A DNA stretch of 46,861 nt, taken from positions 1 to 46,861 of the forward strand of contig NZ_JAUYZJ010000037.1 in the NCBI RefSeq assembly GCF_030700285.1, in the 5' to 3' direction. Below are positions 38,904 to 46,861 of the stretch, piece by piece. Positions within the stretch are counted from its first letter, which is position 1, and each line of letters begins with the position of its first letter. The position numbers and the translations under genes are program-made. The notes beneath the pieces were generated by a model. It searched no databases, was not told the DNA's origin, and saw only the letters and a program-made list of their open reading frames with translations. This stretch comes from Methylobacterium sp. NEAU K. GTDB lineage: Bacteria > Pseudomonadota > Alphaproteobacteria > Rhizobiales > Beijerinckiaceae.

Positions 38904-39338
38904 GGCACGCCTCGTCCGATGCTGGAGCCCGCCGGCACCGGCACGCGCCGGAGAGCCGCGGCGCCGCCGCCGTCCTGTCGTGCTCGCGCGGGTGCAGGCG
39001 GGGCGGTCCGGGCTGCCGGTGTAGGCCCGTCGCGTGCGCGGCCGCCGTACCTCGATCGAACTAGGCGGGCTCGTCCAAATAATTACCGTGCCGCTGTATA
39101 AGCTGGCCGGGATTTTTGGTTTAGGGCTGTTTATCAGTATCGATGCCGGAACTGATGGGGCTAGCTGGTTCAATCGCGCGTGGAACACTGATGTGAAGGG
39201 TCATCGCTCATCTGCGCTGGTCGCCGGCCGATTCGATCGCGCGCGGCGGCCGCTGCCGCCGCCCGTCCCGAGACATCGGCCTACGGCGCCCTCGGTGGCT
39301 GGGCGCTCCCGACGGCCGGCATGCGGTTGGCCTACCCC
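38904..39338. other. Intergenic region without recognised gene
   Basis: Holds the upstream region of the minus-strand acyltransferase, with an AT-richer part at about 39060-39190. No gene or box supported. Confidence 0.35.
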
Positions 39339-39491
39339 TCATCGGCGTACGCTGAACAGGACGGCCGCGAGCACGGCGAGCGCCGCGGTGGCCTGGGCCG
39401 CGAGCAGTGCGGCGAGCCAGCCATGCAGTAGGCCCGCGGCGAAGCCGACGGCGCCTCCGATCAGGGCGGCGAAAACCAATACGACCAGCAA
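39339..39491 (-). CDS. 50-residue membrane protein with TTG start
   Basis: Reading from TTG at 39491: LVVLVFAALIGGAVGFAAGL, then LHGWLAALLAAQATAAL and AVLAAVLFSVRR to TGA at 39341-39339. It is two hydrophobic helices with glycine spacing and a basic end. GGAG lies about nine bases before the TTG, which argues for real translation. It is divergent from the ExoY-like gene and may be an accessory membrane peptide of polysaccharide export; this is inference. Confidence 0.5.
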   Translation of the reverse strand: MLVVLVFAALIGGAVGFAAGLLHGWLAALLAAQATAALAVLAAVLFSVRR

Positions 39492-39729
39492 TTACTTATC
39501 TCCACCGATGATTCGCCGGTCGTATTGCCGTCTAGTATCTCGATTACTCGGAAGTTGCGGTGTTTCGAAGCATTCGATTGTCAAGCATTTGCCCCATCCC
39601 GGCGCCATCGAATCCGGCCGCGGTGACGCTGCCGGAGGCCACCGGACGCTCGTCCTTCGCAAAGCCCGGGTTTCGATCGCGTTTAGCACTGTCTCATCCA
39701 AGTCTCGCACCGAGTGAGGAGCCGCCATC

Positions 39730-40467
39730 ATGTTGCGCCCGGTTGGGACCCCGAGCACCGTCACGCCTGCGTCGCCGCAGCATATGGTCGAGACGATCAA
39801 CGAAGCGTTGGTCAAGACTCTGCCGGCTGCATCGCCCGCCCGTCCCGGGCTGCGGCTCGGCTGGGCGGCCAAGCGCATGCTCGATACCGCGGTCGCCTTG
39901 ACAGCCCTGTGTCTGCTGCTGCCGCTGCTTCTGTTCATCGCCCTGCTGATCTGGGGCAGCGACGGCCACCCCCCGATCTTCCGCCACACGCGCCTCGGCC
40001 GGCATGGGCGCGCCTTCGGGTGCCTGAAATTCCGGTCCATGGTGGCCGATGGCGACGCGATACTGGCCCGGCATCTCGCGGCGAACGCCGAGGCGCGGGC
40101 CGAGTGGGAGGCGACGCACAAGCTGACCCAGGATCCCCGGGTGACGGCGTTGGGCCAGGTGCTGCGCAGGACCTCGCTCGATGAGCTGCCGCAGCTCTGG
40201 AACGTGCTGCGGGGGGAGATGAGCCTGGTCGGGCCCCGGCCGATCGTTCAGGCCGAGGTCGTCCGCTACGGGGCGGCCTTCACGACCTGCTTCTCCGTCC
40301 CGCCGGGATTGACCGGCCTGTGGCAGGTCTCGGGCCGCAGCGACACGGGCTACGCGGAGCGCGTGGCCCTGGACTGCGCGTATGTCAGCCAGTGGACGCT
40401 ATCGCGCGACCTCGGCATCCTGATCCGGACCGTGCCGGCCGTGCTGAGCCAGCGCGGCAGCCGCTAA
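39730..40467 (+). CDS. ExoY-like undecaprenyl-phosphate sugar-1-phosphate transferase
   Basis: A 245-residue enzyme of the bacterial sugar transferase family. It has one N-terminal membrane helix (MLDTAVALTALCLLLPLLLF) and the catalytic core: PPIFRHTRLGRHGRAF, LKFRSMVADGD, RVTALGQVLRRTSLDELPQL, NVLRGEMSLVGPRPI and PGLTGLWQVSGRSDTGY. It moves galactose- or glucose-1-phosphate from UDP-sugar to the lipid carrier and so starts exopolysaccharide repeat units. Length and the missing multi-helix N-terminal domain fit ExoY rather than WbaP/PssY. GAGGAG precedes the ATG. Confidence 0.93.
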   Translation: MLRPVGTPSTVTPASPQHMVETINEALVKTLPAASPARPGLRLGWAAKRMLDTAVALTALCLLLPLLLFIALLIWGSDGHPPIFRHTRLGRHGRAFGCLKFRSMVADGDAILARHLAANAEARAEWEATHKLTQDPRVTALGQVLRRTSLDELPQLWNVLRGEMSLVGPRPIVQAEVVRYGAAFTTCFSVPPGLTGLWQVSGRSDTGYAERVALDCAYVSQWTLSRDLGILIRTVPAVLSQRGSR

Positions 40468-40622
40468 CGCGCCGCCGCAGTGGAAGCCGGTTCGGTGAGA
40501 CAGAGCGTGCCGGTGCGACGACCTGGAGCCGTGCCGGGAGGCGGCCCTGGACCCCCGACCCGCCTGTGCTCGTCCCGGGGACTCACGGCGATCCGCGCTC
40601 GAAACGGCCGCGGCCTGCGCCG

Positions 40623-40853
40623 ATGAAGGGCCTGATGCTGAACGCCCTGCTCGGACTGATGCTGGGGCGCTTCGCCCCGGTCTGGTTCCTGCTGGTCTTC
40701 GTGCCGATCGTGGCGGCCGAGGTCGCCTACGGCTACTGGATCTATCATCTCGGCGCCGGCGCGTGCCTGAGGCGGGGGGCGGCGCTGCTGGTCTGTGGCC
40801 AGCTGGCCTTTCTCCTGGGCGCGCTGATGCGTCCGATGCGCGGCGAGCGATGA
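40623..40853 (+). CDS. Small membrane protein
   Basis: A 76-residue protein with two hydrophobic segments (FAPVWFLLVFVPIVAAEVAY and GAALLVCGQLAFLLGALMRP). The pattern WFLLVFVPIVAAEVAYGYWI looks like a real transmembrane helix rather than a shadow. No strong ribosome site. It lies 155 bp after the ExoY-like gene on the same strand and may be co-transcribed. Function unknown. Confidence 0.5.
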   Translation: MKGLMLNALLGLMLGRFAPVWFLLVFVPIVAAEVAYGYWIYHLGAGACLRRGAALLVCGQLAFLLGALMRPMRGER

Positions 40854-40936
40854 TCCCGCCGGCGCGTCGATCGCCCCGGGCTTGCAAGACGGAACGCCGA
40901 TGGGGCGCGAGCGGGGGCGAGCGCCGCCGGCAGCCG

Positions 40937-41038
40937 TCAGGCCTGACCCTCGGGAGCCAGCGGCGCCTCCCGGCACAGGCGCCAGAACTCCACGAGACCG
41001 ACGGCATAGGCCGCGATGAGAAGACTGAACCCGGACAT
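40937..41038 (-). CDS. 33-residue membrane peptide
   Basis: MSGFSLLIAAYAVGLVEFWR then LCREAPLAPEGQA: one hydrophobic helix and a short polar tail. GGAG lies about ten bases before the ATG. Its size makes it tentative. It lies between the ExoY-like and the GH16 genes. Confidence 0.4.
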   Translation of the reverse strand: MSGFSLLIAAYAVGLVEFWRLCREAPLAPEGQA

Positions 41039-41189
41039 CCTGTGGCTCCGCAGATACCTCGGAGCAGGATCTGACGTAAAATTGGTTAACGTTTCGTTAT
41101 CTTTTCGAAGTTCTCCGGCGAAAGACGCCTTGAATCCAGTCGATCCCTGCCGGGCGACAATCGATCGGATCGTGAGCGGCGGATGCCTG

Positions 41190-42026
41190 CTAACGGCAGG
41201 CGATCGAGCCCTTGAAGCCGCAGGGATCGCCCAACTTGGTGAACGCGACGCGCTCGAACGCGGCAGTGATCGGCCGTCCCGGATAATTGGCCGGCCCGAG
41301 CCACGATTCGAAATCCTGGCCCTGGCCGCTCCAGATGCTGAGGATGATCTTGCTCGGATGCGAGGGGATCGGGCGATCAGGCGCGGCGCGCACCTCGCGC
41401 AACAGGCGGCCGTTGACGGACCAGCGGATGCGGTCGGGCAGCCATTCCAGCGCATAGTCGGCCATCGTCGTTGAGGCGTCGAAGCCGAGGCTCTCGAAGC
41501 TCTCGTGCTGGCCGGTGCCGGAGGTGAAGTAGTTGAGCTGGACGCCCCGGGTGTCCTTGCCGAGGAACTCGAAATCGATCTCGTCGTTCGTCCGGCGATC
41601 CCCGTCCTCGGGCCCGTTGTAGGTGAAGAACGCCGAGACGAGGCCGGAGGCCGCGCCCGCCCGCATGCGGACCTCGTAGGTGCCGTAGCCGTAGCGCTCC
41701 TTGGTCTGGATTTCGGCGCAGCTGAAGGCGCGGTCCTTGTAGGCGATGTCGGACAGGGTGAGCGTGAGTTCCCCGGGCGCCGCGATCTGGACGCGCTGCC
41801 GTGACCACGTGCATTTCTGGTGCGCGCCGTTGGCCCAGCCGTCGGACACGTACCAGCGGTGCTCGCCGAGACTGCCGAAGGTCTCGACGAACGAGCCGCC
41901 GCTCCGGGTGGCCGCCGCGGGTGCAGACGAGGGCGAGAGGCCGTCGCCGGCTTCGAGCGGCGAAGCCGGGAGGAGGAGTGCCGTCGCCAGGCAAGCGCCG
42001 CGGATCGGGCCGGTCCGTCTCGTCAT
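41190..42026 (-). CDS. GH16 endo-beta-glucanase, ExoK-like, secreted
   Basis: A 278-residue protein with a signal peptide (RGACLATALLLPASPLEAGD). The family 16 catalytic motif is NDEIDFEFLGKD (E-x-D-x-x-E nucleophile/acid pair), preceded by GLVSAFFTYNGPEDGD and followed by VQLNYFTSGTGQHE and ADYALEWLPDRIRWSVNG. GH16 enzymes of this type (ExoK/ExsH) cut beta-glucan links in nascent exopolysaccharide and set its chain length. A Cys pair near the end (DPCGFKGSIACR) suggests a disulphide. ATG at 42026 follows GAGG. Divergent from the GT2 at 42160. Confidence 0.92.
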   Translation of the reverse strand: MTRRTGPIRGACLATALLLPASPLEAGDGLSPSSAPAAATRSGGSFVETFGSLGEHRWYVSDGWANGAHQKCTWSRQRVQIAAPGELTLTLSDIAYKDRAFSCAEIQTKERYGYGTYEVRMRAGAASGLVSAFFTYNGPEDGDRRTNDEIDFEFLGKDTRGVQLNYFTSGTGQHESFESLGFDASTTMADYALEWLPDRIRWSVNGRLLREVRAAPDRPIPSHPSKIILSIWSGQGQDFESWLGPANYPGRPITAAFERVAFTKLGDPCGFKGSIACR

Positions 42027-42159
42027 GCTCACATCCTCATCTGTCGCCAATGCGAGCCACGGCGCTCCGAGACGGCTCGGAGGCGTCAGCCGGAGCGCGC
42101 AGCGCCTGCACGAGCGGCGCACTGCGGGCGAAGCGTAGGCGCGATCGCGCGACAGGGCG

Positions 42160-43320
42160 GTGATCTTTCGGACGAGCGGATCCGGCGCCGTGACCCTCCT
42201 TTTGGACGATGGCGCGCCCCGAGCAGGTGCGGCCTACCGTCCGGCATGGTCGCCCGGCACGCGGAATCGACCGGAGGAACTGCGGAGTCGTCCGTTGCGA
42301 AGCGTCCAGGCCCCACCCGTCGGACCGGATGTCTGTGTGATCATCGCGGCCCGGAATGCCGAAGCCACCATCGCGACCGCAGTCGCCTCGGCCCTCCGTC
42401 AGCCGGAGGTCGCGGAGGTCATTGTCGTCGACGACGCCTCCGAGGACCGGACCAGCGCGGCGGCCGAAGCCGCCGGCGACGGTTCGGGCCGGCTGAAGCT
42501 CCTGCGCCTGACGCGCAATGCCGGGCCCGCGGCGGCGCGCAACGCCGCCCTCGCGGCCGCGACGTCTCCGCTGCTCTGCATCCTCGACGCCGACGATTAC
42601 TTTCTGGACGGGCGCCTGGGGCGCCTCCTGGCCGCGCCCCGCACCTGGGACCTGATCGCCGACGACATCGTCATGGTCCGCGGCAGCGCCGCGGCCGCGG
42701 CCGCCGGCTTGGTGACCGGGCCCGGCCAGCCGCAGCGGCTCTCGCTCGCAGCCTTCGTCTCCGGCAACATCGGACGCGCGGGCGCACACCGGCGGGAGCT
42801 CGGGTTCCTCAAGCCGATCATGCGGCGGGCGTTCCTGCAGCGCCGGGGCCTTCGCTACAATGAGTGCTTGCGGCTGGGCGAGGATTACGCCCTCTACGTC
42901 GAGGCGCTGGCGGCGGGAGCCGTGTTCGTCGTGACGGCGCCCTGCGGCTACGTGGCGATCGAGCGATCGGACTCGCTGAGCGCGCAGCATCGCACGGAGG
43001 ATCTCGGGGCGATCGTGGCGTTCGACGAGGGGATGCTCGCCCGGTCGGGCCTCGAGCCGGGCGCGCGGCACGCCCTGCGAGCCCATCGCGATGCCACGAT
43101 GCGGAAATGGCAGCACCGGCGCGTCCTCGACCGCCGGCGCACGCACGGCTACGCGGCCGCGCTCGGCGAACTCCTCCATGCCCCGCGAGCGTGGCGGCAC
43201 ATCGCGTCCGAGACGCTGAAGGCCAAGGCCACGCGGCTCCTCCCGACCCGCCTCCCCGACGAGGAGCCCGGACCGCGCCTGCTTCTCGGACAGGTGCAAA
43301 GCCTGCGGCCGGCGCGCTGA
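42160..43320 (+). CDS. Glycosyltransferase family 2
   Basis: A protein of up to 386 residues. VCVIIAARNAEATIATAVAS and VAEVIVVDDASEDRTSAA form the nucleotide site, SPLLCILDADDYFLDGRL the metal motif, and LRYNECLRLGEDYALYVEAL the catalytic ED pair. C-terminal helices follow. It is a paralogue of the GT2 at 33722 (FLKPIMRRAFLQRRGLRYNE). The first about 50 residues (Arg/Pro-rich) may not be translated; no start has a convincing ribosome site. It probably adds a sugar to the exopolysaccharide unit. Confidence 0.85.
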   Translation: MIFRTSGSGAVTLLLDDGAPRAGAAYRPAWSPGTRNRPEELRSRPLRSVQAPPVGPDVCVIIAARNAEATIATAVASALRQPEVAEVIVVDDASEDRTSAAAEAAGDGSGRLKLLRLTRNAGPAAARNAALAAATSPLLCILDADDYFLDGRLGRLLAAPRTWDLIADDIVMVRGSAAAAAAGLVTGPGQPQRLSLAAFVSGNIGRAGAHRRELGFLKPIMRRAFLQRRGLRYNECLRLGEDYALYVEALAAGAVFVVTAPCGYVAIERSDSLSAQHRTEDLGAIVAFDEGMLARSGLEPGARHALRAHRDATMRKWQHRRVLDRRRTHGYAAALGELLHAPRAWRHIASETLKAKATRLLPTRLPDEEPGPRLLLGQVQSLRPAR

Positions 43321-43343
43321 CCGGGAGCGCCGTGCCGGCATCG

Positions 43344-43679
43344 TCAGTGCTCGCGTTCGTCGTTGCGCGTCCGTACGGCCGACACGTCCGATCGGACCTC
43401 GTCCAGCGCGCAGCGGACACGCTCGAGCGCGGTCGAGAACATCTCGATGGTCTGCGGGTCGCTGGTCTGCGTCGCCTCGGAATGACGGAAGCTATCCAGC
43501 AGGTACGGCATCATCTTGCCGTGCAACGCCATGTATGCGCCGGGACTCGAAAGTTCATAGACAATTGCCAGGGCGTGATAGGCCCGGACCAGAACCTCGA
43601 GCGCAACATCCGCACTATGCGCAACCCGTTCGCAATCATCGCTGATTTTCATTGCGCTTGTAAACTTGTTATCGCTCAT
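43344..43679 (-). CDS. Helical protein of unknown function, tandem paralogue A
   Basis: A 111-residue protein. The core ALEVLVRAYHALAIVYELSS then PGAYMALHGKMMPYLLDSFR aligns with DMVGRAYLALALLYETAHPG and EFDDVQQKIRSFVEDNFR of the next gene (43824-44129), so they are diverged duplicates. The rest is helical and acidic. It might be a small helical adaptor or regulator; I recognise no family. The start is ATG at 43679. Confidence 0.6.
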   Translation of the reverse strand: MSDNKFTSAMKISDDCERVAHSADVALEVLVRAYHALAIVYELSSPGAYMALHGKMMPYLLDSFRHSEATQTSDPQTIEMFSTALERVRCALDEVRSDVSAVRTRNDEREH

Positions 43680-43823
43680 TAAGCGCGTAACATGTTCCGT
43701 TAAGACTGTCGATGTATCCAGTCCTGGTCATCGCCGCGGCCGGATCGCCGGGCGACATTTATCGGGCATTCATGGCTCATCTGCAACAGTCGCGCTTTTG
43801 CGTATGCGGATCGCAGTAAAGCC

Positions 43824-44129
43824 CTAAGCCTGCCTCTGACGCGACGGTCGGATCATCGTGGCGATCTTGTTCTCCACCTCGACCAGGACGCCGTTCACAA
43901 GTTGAGCCGCTCCCTCGACCGTGCCCGCGGCAAGGGTTCCACTTCTGCTCGTTTCCTCAATGATACGGAAGTTGTCTTCGACGAACGAACGAATCTTTTG
44001 TTGGACGTCGTCGAACTCTCCCGGATGGGCCGTTTCATAGAGGAGCGCCAAAGCAAGATAGGCGCGTCCGACCATGTCGAGCGCCAAACTTGCGCTCACT
44101 TCGCTGGTTTCGCTTTCACGCGGCGACAC
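43824..44129 (-). CDS. Helical protein of unknown function, tandem paralogue B
   Basis: A 101-residue protein with the same core as the gene at 43344 (SLALDMVGRAYLALALLYET, then FVEDNFRIIEE) and a helical C-terminus (VEGAAQLVNGVLVEVENKIA). The upstream gap 44130-44215 is AT-rich. The pair is the most clearly duplicated unknown family in the window. Confidence 0.6.
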   Translation of the reverse strand: MSPRESETSEVSASLALDMVGRAYLALALLYETAHPGEFDDVQQKIRSFVEDNFRIIEETSRSGTLAAGTVEGAAQLVNGVLVEVENKIATMIRPSRQRQA

Positions 44130-44499
44130 GGCAGCTGAGTTCCCATTCGAGCTCTATATTGAATATTTATCACGATATATACTGATAGCAATCAACAAAG
44201 TTGGTTATCCTGGGCTTTTCCCGTCAAGTTTGGGCGCTTGTACCGACGACCATTCCGCATGCGGGGACCTTCTTCCGGAGGCTGTCTCGGCCTCGGCCGT
44301 TCCGCGCGCCTTCGGAAGCGGCGGAGCTCACGCATTACGGAGCCGGCAGAGCAGGGTTGTCCGGCGGAGCGCCGGACAGGATCGCGACAGGCCGTACCGG
44401 CCGAGCGCCACGTTGCCGGCGCTCAGCGTGCGACCGGACGGATTTGCCGGGTGACGGTTCAGCGCGGTGCAGGAGGGGCGCCGGACCCTCAACCCGCGT
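44130..44499. other. Intergenic region, AT-rich near 44150-44210
   Basis: The AT-rich part probably holds the promoter of the minus-strand gene at 43824-44129. Beyond it only biased shadow frames are seen. Confidence 0.35.
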
Positions 44500-44739
44500 T
44501 CAGGAGGCGCTCGCCTCGCCCCGCTGGGATCTCATCCGGTCTCGCCGGAGACCGGATCCGACTCGCAACTTGAGCGCCAGGATCCGGTTGTGCCGCGCCA
44601 TCTCGAGGAGCGCTTCGGCGGCGCCGCGATCACCGAGGCCCATCAGGGCATGTGCGGCGCGCGCCATATCGGTCGCCGTCGCATCCGCGAGCAAAGCGGC
44701 CGGCACATCATTCGAGGGCGATGAGATCGTTCTGGCCAT
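44500..44739 (-). CDS. Hypothetical small protein
   Basis: A 79-residue protein with two helices (PAALLADATATDMARAAHAL and RGAAEALLEMARHNRILALK) and a basic, poorly conserved-looking end (RVGSGLRRDRMRSQRGE). ATG at 44739; a GTG at 44748 is also possible. No clear ribosome site and no family recognised. Confidence 0.45.
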   Translation of the reverse strand: MARTISSPSNDVPAALLADATATDMARAAHALMGLGDRGAAEALLEMARHNRILALKLRVGSGLRRDRMRSQRGEASAS

Positions 44740-44908
44740 GGCTGCCACTGGTCACCGGCTGGCCTGATCCTCAGGATGAGAGGTTAACACGACGTTAAGG
44801 CCGGCTGTCAGGGCCGGGGGCCGTAAGGTTCGGCGGCCTCCGGAGCCCGCGTGCCGCGGCTTGAGCGCGGATGGCGAGAGGCGGCCCCGTCCGCAGCGGA
44901 GATCCGCG

Positions 44909-45130
44909 TCATTTCCGGATGGGTAGGCGTCCCACGAGCCAGCCGGCGGAGTCCCGGACGAGCAGCGTCCACGGCTTCTCGCGATGGTCCTCGGCGATCT
45001 CGTCGGCCATCTCGGCGATCACGCTGCGGGCTTCCTGGAGGGCCTCTTCGAGGTTGGCGGCCTCGACGCCCTCCGGGTCGCGGATCATCGTCTCGGCATT
45101 CGCGAGCTCGAAGTAGAAGCGTGTGGCCAA
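44909..45130 (-). CDS. DUF6894 family protein, TTG start
   Basis: A 73-residue protein: ATRFYFELANAETMIRDPEG, a helix (NLEEALQEARSVIAEMADEI) and a final WTLLVRDSAGWLVGRLPIRK. It is a clear paralogue of the gene at 35391. The best start is TTG at 45130, with GGGGAG upstream at good spacing; it gives exactly the paralogue's 73 residues. The ATG at 45229 would add about 33 residues unlike the family. Function unknown. Confidence 0.75.
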   Translation of the reverse strand: MATRFYFELANAETMIRDPEGVEAANLEEALQEARSVIAEMADEIAEDHREKPWTLLVRDSAGWLVGRLPIRK

Positions 45131-45602
45131 ATGAAATCTCCCCGACCAAATGCCCCGAGGGAATCCGGCCCTGCCATCGCGGCAGCCTAAAATATCCGAG
45201 TTTTGGTAATAAGCGGAGCGAAAAGGCATTAGTTATGAGGCCGGATCGACTGAGGCATTGCCCGTGGAAAATCTAAGAGGCGCGCAAGGTAAGCCAAGTG
45301 AGGTATCGTCGATCCTCCCTCGGGGCGGGACGGCGACCGGAGCCGCGGCGTGCCGCTTGGCGATCTGGAATGCGGTGTCGGGAGGCGCGCGGGCGGGGAT
45401 GCCCGGCCGGAGCGGCGGAGCCGCGGCGTTCGGGGCGTCCTCGCTTCCGGGCAGGCGAACCGGATCACCGGAAATCCGCCGAACGCGGGCGGTCGCCGTA
45501 CCCCGTCCCGCTACCGCGAATACGCCTTAGATATGATGCGTTCCCTCGGTGCCGTCGACGTAGAGCGGGGCCTGCAGGCGCTCGCTTCGCGACGAGGATT
45601 CC
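45131..45602. other. Intergenic region before UDP-glucose dehydrogenase
   Basis: An AT-richer part at about 45185-45245 may hold the promoter of the minus-strand DUF6894 gene. The rest probably holds the promoter of the dehydrogenase gene at 45603. Frames crossing 45350-45600 are shadows. No box recognised. Confidence 0.35.
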
Positions 45603-46861
45603 ATGAACATCACGATGGTCGGGTCGGGCTATGTCGGCCTGGTTTCCGGGGCGTGCCTGGCGGATTTCGGCCACAGCGTTGTCTGCATCGACCGCGACCC
45701 GGACAAGATCGCGAGCCTGAACGCCGGCCGCATGCCGATCTACGAGCCCGGGCTGGACGCGCTGGTGTCCGAGAACGTCCGCCAGGGCCGGCTGGGCTTC
45801 GGCTCGAGCCTGCGGGAGGCGGTGGCGGGGGCCGACGCGGTTTTCATCGCGGTGGGCACGCCCTCGCGCCGGGGCGACGGCTTCGCCGACCTGAGCTTCG
45901 TGTTCGAGGCCGCCCGGGCGATCGCGGGAGCGCTGTCGGGCTTCACCGTGGTGGTGACCAAGTCGACGGTGCCGGTGGGCACCGGCGACGAGGTCGAGCG
46001 CATCATCCGCGAGGCCGCCCCCGGGGCGGATGTCGCCGTGGTCTCGAACCCGGAATTCCTGCGCGAGGGCGCGGCGATCGCCGACTTCAAGCGTCCCGAC
46101 CGCATCGTGGTCGGCGCCGAGGATGCCCGGGCCGAGGCGGTGATGCGCGAGGTCTACCGGCCGCTCTACCTCAACGCCGCGCCGATCCTGGTGACGCGGC
46201 GTCGCACCGCGGAGCTGACCAAGTACGCCGCCAATGCGTTCCTGGCCGCCAAGATCACCTTCATCAACGAGATCGCGGATTTGTGCGAGGCGGTCGGTGC
46301 CGACGTGCAGCAGGTCGCCCGCGGCATCGGGCTCGACAACCGGATCGGCACCAAGTTCCTGCATGCGGGGCCGGGCTATGGCGGCTCGTGCTTCCCGAAG
46401 GATACCCTCGCCCTGGTCAAGACCGCTCAGGATGCCGGGGCGCCGCTGCGGCTGGTCGAGACCGTGGTGGCGGTCAACGACCAGCGCAAGCGCGCCATGG
46501 CCCGCAAGGTGATCAAGGCCTGCGGCGGCAGCGTCCGGGGCCGGACCGTCGCGCTGCTCGGCCTGACCTTCAAGCCCGACACCGACGACATGCGCGAGGC
46601 GCCCTCGCTGGCGATCGTGGCCGGCCTGCAGGATGCCGGCGCCACGGTGCGCGCCTATGATCCCGAGGGGATGGAGCAGGCGCGCGCGCTGATGCCGTCT
46701 GTGGAATACGCCGAGAACCCGTACGCCTGCGCCGAGGGCGCGGACGCGCTGGTGATCGTGACCGAGTGGAACGCCTTCCGGGCGCTCGATCTGGACCGGC
46801 TGCGCCAGGCCATGGCGCCATCCGGGGCCGCGCCCGTGCTGATCGACCTGCGCAACATCTA
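45603..46861 (+). CDS. ugd: UDP-glucose 6-dehydrogenase (3' end cut by window)
   Basis: At least 419 residues; the reading is open at the window end. It oxidises UDP-glucose to UDP-glucuronate with two NAD, giving the acidic sugar for exopolysaccharide. The N-terminal Rossmann motif is NITMVGSGYVGLVSGACLAD; FIAVGTPSRRGDG, TVVVTKSTVPVGTGDEV, NPEFLREGAAIADFKRPDR and ELTKYAANAFLAAKITFINE follow. The catalytic Cys is in GPGYGGSCFPKDT (about 263), and LLGLTFKPDTDDMREAPSL starts the C-terminal UDP-binding domain. GAGG precedes the ATG. Being 5.6 kb from the ExoY-like gene, it fits an acidic polymer. Confidence 0.95.
   Translation, partial: MNITMVGSGYVGLVSGACLADFGHSVVCIDRDPDKIASLNAGRMPIYEPGLDALVSENVRQGRLGFGSSLREAVAGADAVFIAVGTPSRRGDGFADLSFVFEAARAIAGALSGFTVVVTKSTVPVGTGDEVERIIREAAPGADVAVVSNPEFLREGAAIADFKRPDRIVVGAEDARAEAVMREVYRPLYLNAAPILVTRRRTAELTKYAANAFLAAKITFINEIADLCEAVGADVQQVARGIGLDNRIGTKFLHAGPGYGGSCFPKDTLALVKTAQDAGAPLRLVETVVAVNDQRKRAMARKVIKACGGSVRGRTVALLGLTFKPDTDDMREAPSLAIVAGLQDAGATVRAYDPEGMEQARALMPSVEYAENPYACAEGADALVIVTEWNAFRALDLDRLRQAMAPSGAAPVLIDLRNI

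Noticed and set aside
39140..39165. GGAAC with GTT downstream
   Set aside because: The spacer is 15 bases and no gene on that strand follows closely.
1..46861. CRISPR arrays, tRNA or rRNA genes, phage or toxin-antitoxin modules
   Set aside because: No regular direct repeats, no tRNA-like or rRNA-like segment and no recognisable module seen on reading through; a dedicated scan was not possible.

Overview
The window is GC-rich and reads like an alphaproteobacterial chromosome, most likely Methylobacterium/Methylorubrum or a close Hyphomicrobiales relative. The evidence is the protein style: a PAS-LuxR regulator, DUF6894 and CsbD proteins, a BA14K-type secreted protein, an ExoY/ExoK-like exopolysaccharide set, and an EcfG-like sigma factor. 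No rRNA, tRNA or CRISPR was recognised. Genus is an inference from protein resemblance, not a search result.

Layout. (1) 1-490: fused, frameshifted remnants of an IS21 istA and an IS5-type transposase. (2) 0.9-18.3 kb: a stress/low-oxygen-looking block. It holds a GH65 disaccharide phosphorylase overlapping a beta-phosphoglucomutase-like HAD gene, a divergent P2-type cation ATPase, small membrane proteins, a universal stress protein, a Tyr-rich secreted protein, a PolX-like helix-hairpin-helix protein without polymerase, a triple-BON protein, and a two-gene lipid operon (ACP-FAAL-PlsC fusion plus long-chain acyl-CoA ligase). Six 14-bp palindromic boxes of the form TTG(A/C)-N6-TCAA, the FixK/FNR pattern, lie in front of these genes; I found none in the gaps of the rest of the window. 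(3) 18.7-23.2 kb: small unknown proteins, transaldolase, and a sigma factor with an extra N-terminal segment resembling the anti-sigma factor NepR. (4) 23.4-29.5 kb: a three-PAS LuxR regulator behind a candidate EcfG promoter (GGAAC-N17-GTT), then CsbD-type and membrane stress proteins, a BA14K protein and a TAXI solute-binding protein. (5) 29.5-32.6 kb: a DUF2786-like protein, a secreted MetX-like hydrolase and small proteins. (6) 32.8-46.9 kb: a dispersed exopolysaccharide region with three GT2 glycosyltransferases, two acyltransferase-3 membrane proteins, an ExoY-like sugar transferase, an ExoK-like GH16 glucanase and a UDP-glucose dehydrogenase cut by the window end. Between them are small membrane proteins and two tandem diverged paralogues of unknown function.

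How it may work together. Regions 2-4 look like a survival programme. Phosphorolysis of a disaccharide saves ATP, the cation pump and universal stress protein adjust physiology, lipids are remodelled by acyl activation on a fused carrier domain, and BON/CsbD/small membrane proteins protect the cell. The FixK/FNR-like boxes would tie the first block to low oxygen; the sigma factor and GGAAC promoter would tie the later block to the general stress response. Functions follow from family knowledge; the regulatory grouping is inference from motifs seen in the sequence.
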